This document shows, piece after piece, positions 1 to 10,210 of a DNA stretch of 64,000 nucleotides (the stretch's first letter is position 1; each line of letters opens with the position of its first letter). The translations under genes and the position numbers were made by a program. The notes below the pieces were generated by a model that saw nothing but the letters and a program-made list of their open reading frames with translations, was not told the DNA's origin and searched no databases. This stretch comes from Aphanothece saxicola GSE-SYN-MK-01-06B (GTDB lineage Bacteria; Cyanobacteriota; Cyanobacteriia; PCC-6307; Cyanobiaceae): contig JAHHGT010000004.1 in NCBI GenBank assembly GCA_019359745.1, positions 248,001 to 312,000 of the forward strand, read 5' to 3'.

Positions 1-911
1 GTTCTGGCCTGGAGGGTGCCGGTCTGAAAGTCGATGTCGGCGGTCATGCCGATGCGTAGTTCCGGCGCTGGATCGACCAGCTGAAGCTTCACCTCGAAGG
101 AGGTGACGTTGTTGGTCTTGACGGCCCTGGGGGCGATCTGGCGCACCCGGGCCTGGAAGCGACGGTCCGGGAAGGCATCGACCCGCACGCTGGCGGGCAG
201 GCCCACCTTCAGCCGGCCGATATCGCTCTCGGGCACCTTGGCCACCACCTCCAGTCCCTCGGAAAGCTCCACGATCGAGGAGCTGGTGGCGCCGGCGGTG
301 GCCGACGCGGTGGTGGTGGGGGTGACGAAGGCGCCCGGCTCGGCGTAGCGCTGACTGATCACCCCGTCGAAGGGGGCCCGCACGATCAACTCGTTCTTCT
401 CGACCATCCGCTGCCGCAACCGCTGCCGTGCCGCGGCGGTGGCCAGCCGCCGCACCTCCGCGTCGGAGCGGAAGCGATTCATGGTGTCGAGGCTGATGGC
501 CCCTTGGCGGAAGAGGGGTTCATTACGGCGCAACTCGCTGTCACTGCGGCGTTGTTCCGCCTGCGCCGATTGCACGTTGGCCTGCAGTTCCATCAACCGG
601 TCGCGCAGGTCGCCGTCATCCATCAGCGCCAGGGGCTGACCCTTGCGCACCGTGTCGCCTTCGTCGACCAGCAACTGCAGCAGGATGCCCTGGCGCTTGG
701 GGCTGACGTTCACCCGCTGGACGGCATCCAGTTCACCGCTGGCGGTGATCACCCCGGGCAGGGAGCCTTCGCGGGCCACCACGGTGAAGGGGGCCAGGTC
801 GCGGCCGCCCTGCATCCGTTGACGCTGCCAGATCCCGGCGGAGGCCAGCAGGGCCAGCCCCACCACCAGGCCGATCCAGAGGCGGCGCCGGGAACGACGC
901 TTTGCCGCCAC
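1..911 (-). CDS. HlyD/MacA-type periplasmic adaptor, partial at 3' end
   Basis: Membrane-fusion (periplasmic adaptor) protein that would link an inner-membrane transporter to an outer-membrane exit duct. Reading the minus strand shows a basic N-terminus, one membrane anchor (RLWIGLVVGLALLASAGIW), a first lipoyl half with GELDAVQRVNVSPKRQG, a coiled-coil hairpin rich in Gln/Arg/Glu, a second lipoyl half (IVRAPFDGVISQRYAEPGAFV), and the beta-barrel domain ending at MTADIDFQTGTLQ at the window edge. No in-frame ATG precedes the anchor. GTG at 911 is the best visible start, and the frame stays open to beyond 1004, so the N-terminus is uncertain. It is divergent from ychF. The transporter it serves is probably downstream, outside the window. 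The separate ABC/FtsX pair at 4251-7591 is another possible partner, but it is not in the same operon. Confidence 0.85.
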   Translation of the reverse strand, partial: MAAKRRSRRRLWIGLVVGLALLASAGIWQRQRMQGGRDLAPFTVVAREGSLPGVITASGELDAVQRVNVSPKRQGILLQLLVDEGDTVRKGQPLALMDDGDLRDRLMELQANVQSAQAEQRRSDSELRRNEPLFRQGAISLDTMNRFRSDAEVRRLATAAARQRLRQRMVEKNELIVRAPFDGVISQRYAEPGAFVTPTTTASATAGATSSSIVELSEGLEVVAKVPESDIGRLKVGLPASVRVDAFPDRRFQARVRQIAPRAVKTNNVTSFEVKLQLVDPAPELRIGMTADIDFQTGTLQAR

Positions 912-1081
912 GGGAGCGGCCGGCGGCGCCGGGCTCCGGGTCGGGGTGGGAGCCGGCGGCAGGGGGGTGATGGCGGGAATGGGCCGGCGTTTCGCTTCCG
1001 ACAGTTTCGCTCGCCTGGGCAGCTGTTGTGGACGGCGGGAGACCGAATGGTCCCTGGCACGGTGACCCCTAGATTTCGCCG

Positions 1082-2173
<1,092 letters not shown>

Positions 2174-2178
2174 GCGGA

Positions 2179-3102
2179 ATGCCCGTGGCCCTACCCGTCG
2201 CGTTCATCGGCCTGGGGGCGCTTGGGGCTCCGATGGCGACCAATCTTTTGGCGAAGGGCTTTGCGCTCACGGTCCATAACCGCCACCGGGAGCGGGAAGG
2301 GGCCCTGGCCGCCGCTGGCGCCCGGCGGGCGGCCACGCCCGCAGCGGCGGCGCAGGACGCCACTGTGCTGGCGCTGTGCCTGAGCGACGACACCGCCGTG
2401 GCCGAGGTGCTGCTGGGGCGGGGGGGCGCTGGCGCTGACGCTGCCCTGGCGGGTCTGGCGCCTGGCTCCCTGGTGATCGATTTCTCCACCATTGCGCCGG
2501 CGTCCTCCCGTGCGATGGCTGCCGCGTTGGCCGAGCGCGGCGTGGCCTATCTGGATGCGCCGGTGACCGGCGGCACCGAGGGGGCCCGGGGGGGCACCCT
2601 GTCGGTGCTGGTGGGGGGCGGGGCCGACGACCTGGAGCGGGCCCGTCCCGTGCTGGAGGCGGTGGGCCGGACGGTCACGCACCTCGGCCCGGTGGGGGCC
2701 GGCCAGGAGGCCAAGGCCGTCAACCAGGTGCTGGTGGCGGGCTGCTATGCGGCGGTGGCGGAGGCCCTGGCCCTGGGGCAGCGCCTGGGGCTGCCGATGG
2801 AGGCGGTGCGTCAGGCGCTGCTCGGCGGGGCTGCAGGCTCCTGGGCCCTGGAGCACCGCGGCGGTTCGATGCTGCAGGGAGAGTTCCCGCTCGGCTTCCG
2901 GCTGCGCCTGCACCGCAAGGATCTGGCGATCGCCCTGGAGGCCGCGGCCGCCGCCGATGGCCTGGAGCTGCCGGTGGCGCGCCAGGTGGCGGTGATGGAG
3001 GACGCGCTGATTGCGGCCGGCCATGGCGACGAGGATGTGTCGGCCCTGGCCCGTTGGTTCATGGAGCCACTTGTCAGGCCAGGCTGCACACTCAGTTGTT
3101 GA
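2179..3102 (+). CDS. NAD(P)-dependent beta-hydroxyacid dehydrogenase (HIBADH family)
   Basis: Oxidoreductase of the 3-hydroxyisobutyrate / tartronate semialdehyde / glyoxylate-succinic semialdehyde reductase family, 307 residues. The N-terminal Rossmann fold begins FIGLGALGAPMATNL (GxGxxGxxM pattern). The substrate loop DAPVTGGTEGARGGTLSVLVGG and the catalytic-lysine helix GAGQEAKAVNQVLVAG follow, then the all-helical C-terminal domain. The exact substrate cannot be read from sequence. Short relatives of this type often reduce glyoxylate or succinic semialdehyde, and in a cyanobacterium glyoxylate reduction is plausible; this is inference. It lies 5 bases after ychF in the same direction and may be co-transcribed. 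Composition matches the GC-rich backbone, unlike the next gene. Confidence 0.88.
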   Translation: MPVALPVAFIGLGALGAPMATNLLAKGFALTVHNRHREREGALAAAGARRAATPAAAAQDATVLALCLSDDTAVAEVLLGRGGAGADAALAGLAPGSLVIDFSTIAPASSRAMAAALAERGVAYLDAPVTGGTEGARGGTLSVLVGGGADDLERARPVLEAVGRTVTHLGPVGAGQEAKAVNQVLVAGCYAAVAEALALGQRLGLPMEAVRQALLGGAAGSWALEHRGGSMLQGEFPLGFRLRLHRKDLAIALEAAAAADGLELPVARQVAVMEDALIAAGHGDEDVSALARWFMEPLVRPGCTLSC

Positions 3103-3136
3103 TTATCCTTCAACCCAAAGGAGAGGATGAAGCGGT

Positions 3137-4141
3137 ATGAGAATGGCCTGCGTGATGATGCAAAAGGACGAGACGATCCTGTTTGATCCATGGTTTGGTT
3201 ACCATGCCGATCTGTTGGGTCCTGAGAACTTATTCATCTTCGATAATGGATCAACGTCTGCTTCTGTTATCCAGTCACTTCAGCGTGCAAAGCTCAACGG
3301 TGCCAACGTCTGCTTGGACTATTCCAGTCGACGCGACTACCGCGAGCGTGGATCCATGCTTGCCAGCTTCATTCAGCAGTTGGAACAGTCCAATCCCTTT
3401 GACTTCTATTTTCTACTTGATTGCGACGAGTTCCTGGCCTGCCAGACGGATTCAGGAACATCCTGCCAGCGTCGTGATATCGAAATGGTTCTGGAGCCCT
3501 ATCTAGGAAGCCGAGATGTACTTCGTATCCAGCATAAGCTCTGGCACAATCCCTGTAGAATGCATTTTTATGCCACTACACATTCCAGTCCGAAATGTTT
3601 TTTCGCCCACGGCACCTGCGGTTATCTGGACCATGGCTATCATCACGGCAGATCGCGCCTGGGGTCAGGCGAATCGACCACCAAAATAATCTATTTCGAG
3701 TTTCATTATAAGCCTTATGGCCTGCACAGAGTCAGCAACAAGCAGCATCTCTCGAGCGTGTTGACAGACTTCTCCAGAAGATCGTTGCGGGCCTACCAGA
3801 AAAAGCAGGATTTCAGTCATCACTGTGCTGCAGACCTGCTCGAAGGAAAGTTCGATTATGTTCGACGATTTCTTGAGCCTGAAGGCTGGGAGCGGGCGCC
3901 GGCACTATTGGCTGAATTCAACAGAATCGGCATTGCTTATGAAAAACTTTATGAGGCTGAGTCGCCGTTCCCCCAGCCTGTGCGGCTCTCACTCCTCTGG
4001 ACGAGGCAGTCTGTCATGCATCGCGTCGATGAGCTCAATGACCTGCTTTATCGCGGCGCTCGGGCGATCTACCGGATGGTCTCCCGGCTGATGCAGCGTT
4101 TGCTCCAGCTTCTGTTGCGGCTGACACGTCTCCGCCGGTGA
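3137..4141 (+). CDS. Family 2-like glycosyltransferase, probably acquired
   Basis: Predicted glycosyltransferase of 334 residues with a GT-A-like N-terminal half: [16 protein letters not shown] (nucleotide-sugar binding) and a DxD-type metal site, LDCDEF, with the aspartates at residues 95 and 97. The fold resembles the Glyco_tranf_2_4 / GT92-like group. The C-terminus is very basic with a run of Leu/Arg ([16 protein letters not shown]), which might form an amphipathic membrane-attaching helix. A GGAGAGG ribosome site lies just before the ATG. Codon use and base composition are clearly AT-richer than the genes on both sides, which suggests transfer. Cyanobacterial cell-surface glycan genes often travel this way. 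The sugar donor and acceptor are unknown, and no other glycan gene is adjacent. Confidence 0.75.
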   Translation: MRMACVMMQKDETILFDPWFGYHADLLGPENLFIFDNGSTSASVIQSLQRAKLNGANVCLDYSSRRDYRERGSMLASFIQQLEQSNPFDFYFLLDCDEFLACQTDSGTSCQRRDIEMVLEPYLGSRDVLRIQHKLWHNPCRMHFYATTHSSPKCFFAHGTCGYLDHGYHHGRSRLGSGESTTKIIYFEFHYKPYGLHRVSNKQHLSSVLTDFSRRSLRAYQKKQDFSHHCAADLLEGKFDYVRRFLEPEGWERAPALLAEFNRIGIAYEKLYEAESPFPQPVRLSLLWTRQSVMHRVDELNDLLYRGARAIYRMVSRLMQRLLQLLLRLTRLRR

Positions 4142-4250
4142 GGGCTTGGCTCTCGGCCTCGCCACAGATTCCCTATCTTTGTTCTGCTGGCAATGGGGTT
4201 TGCCTGCATCGGGACCGCTCCTGCCGAACGTACGCCGATTTCGCTCTGCG

Positions 4251-4970
4251 ATGACTGATCCCCATTCCCGGCCTGCGATCGAACTGCGGGGACTCCGTAA
4301 ACGCTTTCAGGAAGGCGATACGGAGCGGACGGTGCTTGAAGCCGTCGACCTCGTCATCGCCCCCGGCCAGTTCGTCGTGCTGCTGGGCCAGAGCGGCAGC
4401 GGCAAGAGCACCCTGCTGCATCTGATCGGTGGCATCGACACCCCCTCCTCCGGCAGCGTCTGCATCGGCGGGGTTGACCTCACGGCCCTCGACGAACGGC
4501 GCCGCACGCTGTTTCGCCGTGATCGCATCGGTTTCATCTTTCAGTTTTTCAACCTCATCCCCACCCTGTCGGTGCTGGAGAACGTCACCCTGCCCAGCGA
4601 GCTGGCGGGCCTGCCCCGCCCGGATCTGGAGGCGGCGGCCCTTGATCTGCTCGGCCAGGTGGGGTTGGCGGAGCGGGCCTCGACGATGCCGGACCGCCTC
4701 TCCGGAGGCCAGCAACAGCGCGTGGCCATCGCCCGCGCCCTGCTGCACCAGCCCCTGCTGATCCTGGCGGACGAACCCACCGGCAACCTCGATGAACACA
4801 CCGGCGAGCAGGTGCTGCGCCTGTTGATCGCCCTCACCCGCCAGCAGGGCCGCACCCTGATCATGGCCACCCACAACGCCGCCATCGCCGAACAGGCCGA
4901 CCGGGTGCTGCGGGTGCAGGAAGGCCATCTGCTGGAGGCCGGACCAGCGGCTGCGCCGGTGACGGCGTGA
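4251..4970 (+). CDS. ABC transporter ATP-binding protein (LolD/MacB type)
   Basis: ATPase subunit of a mechanotransmission-type ABC system, 239 residues. Walker [10 protein letters not shown] is at about residues 46-54, followed by the Q-loop region [18 protein letters not shown], the signature LSGGQQQR, Walker [14 protein letters not shown] and the H-loop ATHN. The ENV(T)LP motif and the Q-loop spelling are typical of the LolD/DevA/MacB-ATPase family. ATG at 4251 is chosen because it gives a normal-length N-terminus; the frame is open to 4146, but that extension is not family-like. It overlaps the GTG start of the FtsX permease by 4 bases (4967-4970), so the two are surely translated together. 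The 109-base gap upstream separates it from the transferred glycosyltransferase. Confidence 0.93.
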   Translation: MTDPHSRPAIELRGLRKRFQEGDTERTVLEAVDLVIAPGQFVVLLGQSGSGKSTLLHLIGGIDTPSSGSVCIGGVDLTALDERRRTLFRRDRIGFIFQFFNLIPTLSVLENVTLPSELAGLPRPDLEAAALDLLGQVGLAERASTMPDRLSGGQQQRVAIARALLHQPLLILADEPTGNLDEHTGEQVLRLLIALTRQQGRTLIMATHNAAIAEQADRVLRVQEGHLLEAGPAAAPVTA

Positions 4971-7591
4971 GCGAAACGAGTCCCCTGCCCGTGGTCCGCA
5001 ACGGCCCCCTGTGGCGCCTGGCCGCCCGCCGTTGGCGTCGCCGTCCCCTGCAGTACCTGCTCTGCATCCTGGGCATCGCCCTGGGGGTGGCGATGCTGGT
5101 GTCGATCGATCTGGCCAGTGGCTCGGCCCAGCGGGCCTTTTCCCTGTCCACCGACGCCATCACCGGCCGCACCACCCATCGGCTGGTGGCGATCGCCCCC
5201 GGTGGTGTCCCTGACAGCACCTTTATCGAGCTGCGCCGCCACTTCCCGGAGATTCCCGCCGCCCCGGTGATCGAGGCCTACGGCCGGGCCGAGGAACTGG
5301 ACGGTGAACTGGTGCGGCTGGTGGGGGTCGATCTGTTCAGCGAGGCCCCCTTCCGTGGCTTTCTCGGCGGCGACGGAGGTCGTGAGAAGGGCGGCGGCAA
5401 CGGCTTCGTGCCCTTCCTCACCGAACCCGGCACGGCTGTGATCGCCACCGAGACCGCCGAGCGCTTCGGCCTCCATCCCGGTGCCGCCGACGGCTCAGGC
5501 CGCCTGCATCTCGATCTGGCCGGGCGGACGTCGGAGCTGCGGTTGGTGGGCAGCGTCAGCAGTGATTCGTCCCTCGAGCGCCGCGGCCTGGAAACCCTGC
5601 TGCTGGTCGACATCGCCACCGCCCAGGACCTGCTTGACCCCATGGGTTCCGCGGCGGTCCCGGCCGTGGGTCACATCGATCTGATTCTGGAGGGCCCCGC
5701 CCAGGAGACGGCCCTCCGCGACTGGCTGCCCCGGGGGCTGAAGCTGGAGTCGGCCGCGGCCCGCGGCAATGCCGTGCAGCAGATGACGGCCGCCTTCGAG
5801 CTCAACCTGACCGCCATGAGCCTGCTGGCCATGGTGGTGGGCATCTTTCTCATCTACAACACGGTCACCTTCAGCGTTGTGCAGCGCCGCGGCCTGTTCG
5901 GGGTGCTGCGTTGCCTGGGCGTGACCCGGGGCCAGCTGTTCACCTTGATCCTGGGCGAGGCGGCCCTGTTCAGCCTGGTGGGGTCCCTGCTGGGGCTGGC
6001 GTTGGGGGTGTTGCTGGGGCGCAGCGTCGTGGGCCTGATCACCCAGACGATCAACGACTTTTACTTCGTGGTCTCGGTGCGGCAGATCAGCCTGTCGGGG
6101 TTCACGCTGGCCAAGGGGATGCTGGTGGGGGTGGCCTCGGCGCTGCTGGCCTCCGCCCTGCCCGCCTGGGAGGCGATGGCCACACCGCCCCAGATGACCC
6201 TGCAGCGCTCCAGCCTGGAGGCCGGCTGGCAGCGGCTGTTGCCCTGGTTCCTGCTGGCGGCGCTCCTCTGCGGCAGCCTCGGGGTGCTGTTGCTCCGCTG
6301 GGACAGCCGCGGTCTGGTGCCCGCCTTCGCCGGGCTCTTCGCCCTGCTGATGGGCGCCGCCCTGCTGATGCCGCCGGTGCTGGTCGCCGCGATGCAGGGC
6401 CTGGGCTGGGCCAGCCGGGGCCTGCCGGTGGTGGCGCGCCTGGCCCCCCGCGACATCCTGCGCTCCCTCAGCCGCACCGCGGTGGCCGTGGCGGCCCTGA
6501 TGGTGGCGGTGTCGGTGATCGTGGGCCTCTCGATCATGATCGGCTCCTTCCGGGGCACGGTGGTCACCTGGCTCGACCAGACCCTCCAGGCCGACCTGTT
6601 CGTCTCGCCCCCCAGCACCACCGCCAACCGGGTGCTGGGCAAGGTGGACCCCACCATTGTCTCGGCCATCGCCGGGCGCCCCGACCTGCGGGCCATGGTC
6701 ACCTACAACAACTTCGATGTGCACCTGGTCGACCAGGACCGGGACATCACCCTGATCGCCGCCGGCGGCGATGTGTCCGCTGGCCGACGCCCCTACGCCT
6801 GGATCCGCCCGGGACTGGACGACCCCTTCGCCGCCCTGGAGGCCAGAGAGGGGGTGATCCTTTCCGAGGCTGTCTACCTGCGCGATGGCCAGAGCACCAT
6901 CCCGGAGCAGGTCAGGCTCGAAACCCCCGACGGCGAGAGGAGCTTCCCGGTGATCGCCGTTTTCTACGACTATTCCTCCGATCGCGGCAGCGTGCTGATG
7001 GACCGCGCCCAGGTGGCGGAGCTCTGGCACGACGACAGCGTGGCCTCCCTCGGCCTGTTCCTGGAGCCCGGCACCGATGCTGAGGCGGTGGCCGCCGAGC
7101 TGCGCCAGCGCTTCGGCTCCCGCCAGAGTCTGCTGGTCCAGACCAATGGCTCCCTGCGCCAGGGCTCGCTGGAGATCTTCGATCGCACCTTCGCCATCAC
7201 CGGCGCGCTGCAGTTGCTGACGGTGGTGGTGGCCTTCATCGGCATCTTCAGCACCCTGATGAGCCTGCAGCTGGAACGGGGCCGGGAATTCGCCGTGCTG
7301 CGGGCCACCGGCATGACACCCCGGCAGCTGGGGCGCCTCACCCTGCTGGAGACCGGCCTGATGGGCCTGCTGGCCGGGGCGTGTTCCATGCCCCTGGGCT
7401 TCGTGCTGGCCTGGGTGCTGGTGCATGTGATCAACGTCCGCTCCTTCGGCTGGACCCTGCAGATCGCCCTGGAGCCGCGCTTCTTCATCCAGTCGCTGCT
7501 GATCGCGGTGGGGGCCGCCGTGCTGGCGGGCCTCTATCCAGCCCAGCGGCTCGCTCGGATGAACATCAGTGAGGCGTTGCGGCAGGAATGA
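4967..7591 (+). CDS. FtsX-family ABC permease, double-domain
   Basis: Large membrane component of 874 residues, about twice the size of a simple LolE/MacB permease. A first membrane segment ([20 protein letters not shown]) is followed by a long periplasmic domain and one three-helix FtsX block (about residues 270-410). A further TM pair, a second periplasmic domain (about 530-710) and a second FtsX block at the C-terminus complete it, the last ending [14 protein letters not shown]. This two-repeat architecture is seen in permeases that pair with LolD-like ATPases and a lipocalin-like CrtC/AttH protein. It starts with GTG overlapping the ATPase stop, and its own stop overlaps the start of the next gene (ATGA at 7588). 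Likely role: extraction or handling of a lipid or hydrophobic substrate at the envelope. The substrate is unknown. Confidence 0.9.
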   Translation: MSETSPLPVVRNGPLWRLAARRWRRRPLQYLLCILGIALGVAMLVSIDLASGSAQRAFSLSTDAITGRTTHRLVAIAPGGVPDSTFIELRRHFPEIPAAPVIEAYGRAEELDGELVRLVGVDLFSEAPFRGFLGGDGGREKGGGNGFVPFLTEPGTAVIATETAERFGLHPGAADGSGRLHLDLAGRTSELRLVGSVSSDSSLERRGLETLLLVDIATAQDLLDPMGSAAVPAVGHIDLILEGPAQETALRDWLPRGLKLESAAARGNAVQQMTAAFELNLTAMSLLAMVVGIFLIYNTVTFSVVQRRGLFGVLRCLGVTRGQLFTLILGEAALFSLVGSLLGLALGVLLGRSVVGLITQTINDFYFVVSVRQISLSGFTLAKGMLVGVASALLASALPAWEAMATPPQMTLQRSSLEAGWQRLLPWFLLAALLCGSLGVLLLRWDSRGLVPAFAGLFALLMGAALLMPPVLVAAMQGLGWASRGLPVVARLAPRDILRSLSRTAVAVAALMVAVSVIVGLSIMIGSFRGTVVTWLDQTLQADLFVSPPSTTANRVLGKVDPTIVSAIAGRPDLRAMVTYNNFDVHLVDQDRDITLIAAGGDVSAGRRPYAWIRPGLDDPFAALEAREGVILSEAVYLRDGQSTIPEQVRLETPDGERSFPVIAVFYDYSSDRGSVLMDRAQVAELWHDDSVASLGLFLEPGTDAEAVAAELRQRFGSRQSLLVQTNGSLRQGSLEIFDRTFAITGALQLLTVVVAFIGIFSTLMSLQLERGREFAVLRATGMTPRQLGRLTLLETGLMGLLAGACSMPLGFVLAWVLVHVINVRSFGWTLQIALEPRFFIQSLLIAVGAAVLAGLYPAQRLARMNISEALRQE

Positions 7592-8757
7592 AGCACCGCC
7601 ATCCCCTGCGCTCCCTGCTGGCCCTGGTGGCCGTGCTGCTGCTGACCCTGGCTGGCCCCACCACTGCCGGGGCCAGCAGCCGCATCGAATGGGGGGAGGT
7701 GCCGGCGCCCCAGGGCTTCGCCCGGGCCCTCACCCCCCGCCACTGGCGCTTCCCCGCCGATTTCGGCGCCCATCCCGACCACCAGACCGAGTGGTGGTAC
7801 TACACGGGCAACCTGGAAACCGAGGCAGGACGGGCCTTCGGCTATCAGTTCACGATCTTTCGCCAGGCCCTGGTGCCCGAGGCGCCCCCGGCGCAGGCTT
7901 CCGGCGGCCGTGGGTCGGCCTGGCGCACCCCCCAGGTGTATTCCGCCCATTTCACGGTCAGCGACATCGCCACCGAGACCTTCCTGCAGGAGGAACGCTT
8001 TGCCCGCGGCGCCCTGGGTCTGGCCGGCGCCGAGGCCGATCCCTACGCGGTCTGGCTCAACGACTGGCGCATCAGCGCCGAGGGGTCCGATCGGGTGCGC
8101 CTGCGGGCCTCCACCGGCGCTATGGCCATCGACCTGACGCTTCGCCAGAGCCGGCCCCCCGTGCTCCAGGGCCAGGACGGCCTCAGCCGCAAGGGGCCCG
8201 AAGCGGGCAACGCGTCGCACTATTACTCCCTGGTGCAGCAGCCCACCGAGGGCACGATCACGGTGGCGGGCCGCGACCATGCCGTCCACGGTGTCAGCTG
8301 GAAGGACCATGAGTTCTCCACCAGCGTCCTCAGCCCGGGCACCGTCGGTTGGGACTGGTTCTCCGCCCAGTTCGAGGACGGCTCCGCCCTGATGCTCTAT
8401 GGCCTGCGCCGGGAGGATGGCGGCAAGGAACCGTTCAGCGGTGGCCGTTGGATCGAGGGCAACCACGAGGTGGAGCTGGACGCCGAGGACTACGACCTGA
8501 CGGTCACGTCCACCTGGCGCAGCCCCCGCAGCGGCGCCAGCTACCCCGCGGCCTGGACGCTCGCCATTCCGCGGCTGGACCTCGAGCTGGTGATCACTCC
8601 CCAGATGGCCGACCAGGAGCTGAGCACCGCCTCGGCCACCTACTGGGAGGGGGCCCTGCGCTATGGGGGCCATCGGGGCGACAGGCCGGTGCGGGGTCGG
8701 GGCTACGGCGAACTCACCGGTTATGCCGACCGTCTCGACAGCCTGCGGGGTGGGTGA
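7588..8757 (+). CDS. CrtC/AttH-like lipocalin-fold protein, exported
   Basis: 389 residues. An N-terminal signal peptide (LRSLLALVAVLLLTLAGPTTAGA) precedes a mature part carrying the family signature DFGAHPDHQTEWWYYTGNL, then HFTVSD, WKDHEFS and WDWFSAQFEDGSALMLYGLR. These are hallmarks of the carotenoid 1,2-hydratase / AttH domain (two lipocalin-like barrels). In phototrophic proteobacteria CrtC hydrates carotenoid ends. Most bacterial relatives, however, sit beside LolD/FtsX-type ABC genes, exactly as here, and are not proven hydratases. The ATG overlaps the permease stop (ATGA), so ATPase, permease and this protein form one operon. A periplasmic lipid-handling partner of the transporter is my inference; carotenoid hydration is the alternative. 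Confidence 0.85.
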   Translation: MKHRHPLRSLLALVAVLLLTLAGPTTAGASSRIEWGEVPAPQGFARALTPRHWRFPADFGAHPDHQTEWWYYTGNLETEAGRAFGYQFTIFRQALVPEAPPAQASGGRGSAWRTPQVYSAHFTVSDIATETFLQEERFARGALGLAGAEADPYAVWLNDWRISAEGSDRVRLRASTGAMAIDLTLRQSRPPVLQGQDGLSRKGPEAGNASHYYSLVQQPTEGTITVAGRDHAVHGVSWKDHEFSTSVLSPGTVGWDWFSAQFEDGSALMLYGLRREDGGKEPFSGGRWIEGNHEVELDAEDYDLTVTSTWRSPRSGASYPAAWTLAIPRLDLELVITPQMADQELSTASATYWEGALRYGGHRGDRPVRGRGYGELTGYADRLDSLRGG

Positions 8758-8791
8758 TCGGCGAGGATGGGTTCATCAGGAGCGCAGGGCC

Positions 8792-9013
8792 ATGGCAGCA
8801 ACGGACCACCCCGAGACCCCGTCTCCCCTGCCCGACGCCGCAGGCGAGGCCCCTGAGCATCCCCACAACTTCGAGGCCCAGAAGGAGATCCACCGCCGCA
8901 TCCGCAACGATCCCGACTACGACGACTGGGAGTACGGCACCGAGCCCCTGCCCCACGAGGCCTGGGTCGAGAAGCAGGCGGCCGCCTCAGCCGAACGTCC
9001 GGCGGGGACCTAG
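8792..9013 (+). CDS. Small acidic conserved-looking hypothetical protein
   Basis: 73-residue soluble protein with no membrane segment, starting MAATDHPETPSPLP and rich in Asp, Glu, Pro and His. The middle (EAQKEIHRRIRNDPDYDDWEYG) looks like a short amphipathic helix followed by an acidic Tyr/Trp patch. AGGAGCGCAGGGCC precedes the ATG at 8792 and provides a ribosome site; this is why I prefer it to an in-frame start at 8663 inside the previous gene. It follows the CrtC-like gene by 34 bases and converges with the MFS gene, overlapping that gene's 3' end by 27 bases. I do not recognise the family. Confidence 0.6.
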   Translation: MAATDHPETPSPLPDAAGEAPEHPHNFEAQKEIHRRIRNDPDYDDWEYGTEPLPHEAWVEKQAAASAERPAGT

Positions 9014-10210
9014 TTCCCGCACCAGCGGTAGTCCCCCCAGGCAGGCCAGGGCCATCAGCAGCCACAGCCCGGCCCCGTGCCCCTGGCCGTCCAGCAGCCG
9101 ACCGGCGAGCAGCGGAGCCCCGAAACCGCTGATGGCGAAACACTGGGAGAGCAGGGCCATGGCCAGTCCCTGGTGCTCGAGCGGGCAGCGTTCCACCACC
9201 GCTTCGGTGGCGGTGGGCAGGAAGGCGGTGACCCCGAAGGCCAGCGGCAGCTGGGCCAGCAGCAGCAACCCCAGACCCCGCTCGTTGAAGGCCGAGGCGG
9301 CCAGCAGCAGGTTGCCGGTGGCGAAGCTGAGCAGGCTGAGGTTCAGACCCGTCGTCACCGGCCGCCGGGCCAGGGCCTGACCCACCGGCCACTGGAGCAG
9401 CAGCACCAGGCCCAGCTGCAGGCCGATGGTGAGGGCACCGAGGCTCACCGGCAGGGCACGCCGCTGCAGGCTGCCCCGCACCAGTTCCAGCGGCAGGGCG
9501 CTCTGCATCAGGGCCGGCATCGCCGTGGCCAGCACGGCGATGGCCAGCAGCGGCACCAGGCCGAGGATCCACTGGCCCCAGGGGCTGGGGTGGGCCAGGG
9601 CCTCCCTGGGCCTGGGATCCGGCAGGCCCTGGCGCAACAGCACCAGCAGCAACACCAGCATGCAGCCGATGTCCACGGCATAGATGCCCCGCAGCCATCC
9701 CCGACCGGCGAGCACCGCCCCCACCAGGGCCCCGGTGGCGATGCCGAGGGCATCGGCGCTGCGGGCCAGGGCGAAGGCCCGCCCCGAGCCCATCGGCGCG
9801 CAGCTGAGCGACACCGCCAGCTCCACCGCGGGCCAGTAGAACCCCATGGCCACACCGAGCAGCACCTGCCCCTGCAGGTAGCCGCCGAACGACCCGGTGC
9901 CCATCAGCCGAACATCGCCGGCGATGGCCAGCAGGGCCGCCAGCAGCACCGGCACCGAACAGTTCAGGCCCCGATCCAGGAGCATCCCACTCAGGATCCG
10001 GCCCAGGGTGCCCGCCACCGCCGCCAGGGCCAGCCCCTCGGTGACCCGGCCGGCGCTGAAGTGGGCCTGGTGGAACACCATCGGTGTCAGATAGAGCACG
10101 CCACCGGCCCCGAGCATGGCGATCGTGCGGATCAGGGCCACTTCGCGCAGGGCTGCTGGAAACTGGGTGAACCAGGACCGCGCCCTGGCCCATCCCTGTG
10201 CCTGTCTCAC
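8987..10210 (-). CDS. Major facilitator superfamily transporter
   Basis: 407 residues with about 12 predicted membrane helices in two halves. Examples are ALIRTIAMLGAGGVLYLTPMVF (TM1), GLALAAVAGTLGRILSGMLLDRG (TM2 and the loop 2-3 motif GxxxDRxG in variant form) and ALPVSLGALTIGLQLGLVLLLQW in the second half. The loop and charge pattern fits MFS drug/sugar-type exporters; the substrate cannot be told. The start at 10210 is GTG and overlaps the GTG of the divergent DUF1400 gene by 13 bases, so each promoter must lie inside the neighbouring coding sequence or one start is too far upstream. It is convergent with the small acidic gene. Confidence 0.88.
   Translation of the reverse strand: MRQAQGWARARSWFTQFPAALREVALIRTIAMLGAGGVLYLTPMVFHQAHFSAGRVTEGLALAAVAGTLGRILSGMLLDRGLNCSVPVLLAALLAIAGDVRLMGTGSFGGYLQGQVLLGVAMGFYWPAVELAVSLSCAPMGSGRAFALARSADALGIATGALVGAVLAGRGWLRGIYAVDIGCMLVLLLVLLRQGLPDPRPREALAHPSPWGQWILGLVPLLAIAVLATAMPALMQSALPLELVRGSLQRRALPVSLGALTIGLQLGLVLLLQWPVGQALARRPVTTGLNLSLLSFATGNLLLAASAFNERGLGLLLLAQLPLAFGVTAFLPTATEAVVERCPLEHQGLAMALLSQCFAISGFGAPLLAGRLLDGQGHGAGLWLLMALACLGGLPLVRELGPRRTFG

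Noticed and set aside
4146-4250. 35-residue N-terminal extension of the ABC ATPase
   Set aside because: Not family-like and without ribosome site; ATG at 4251 fits LolD-type proteins.
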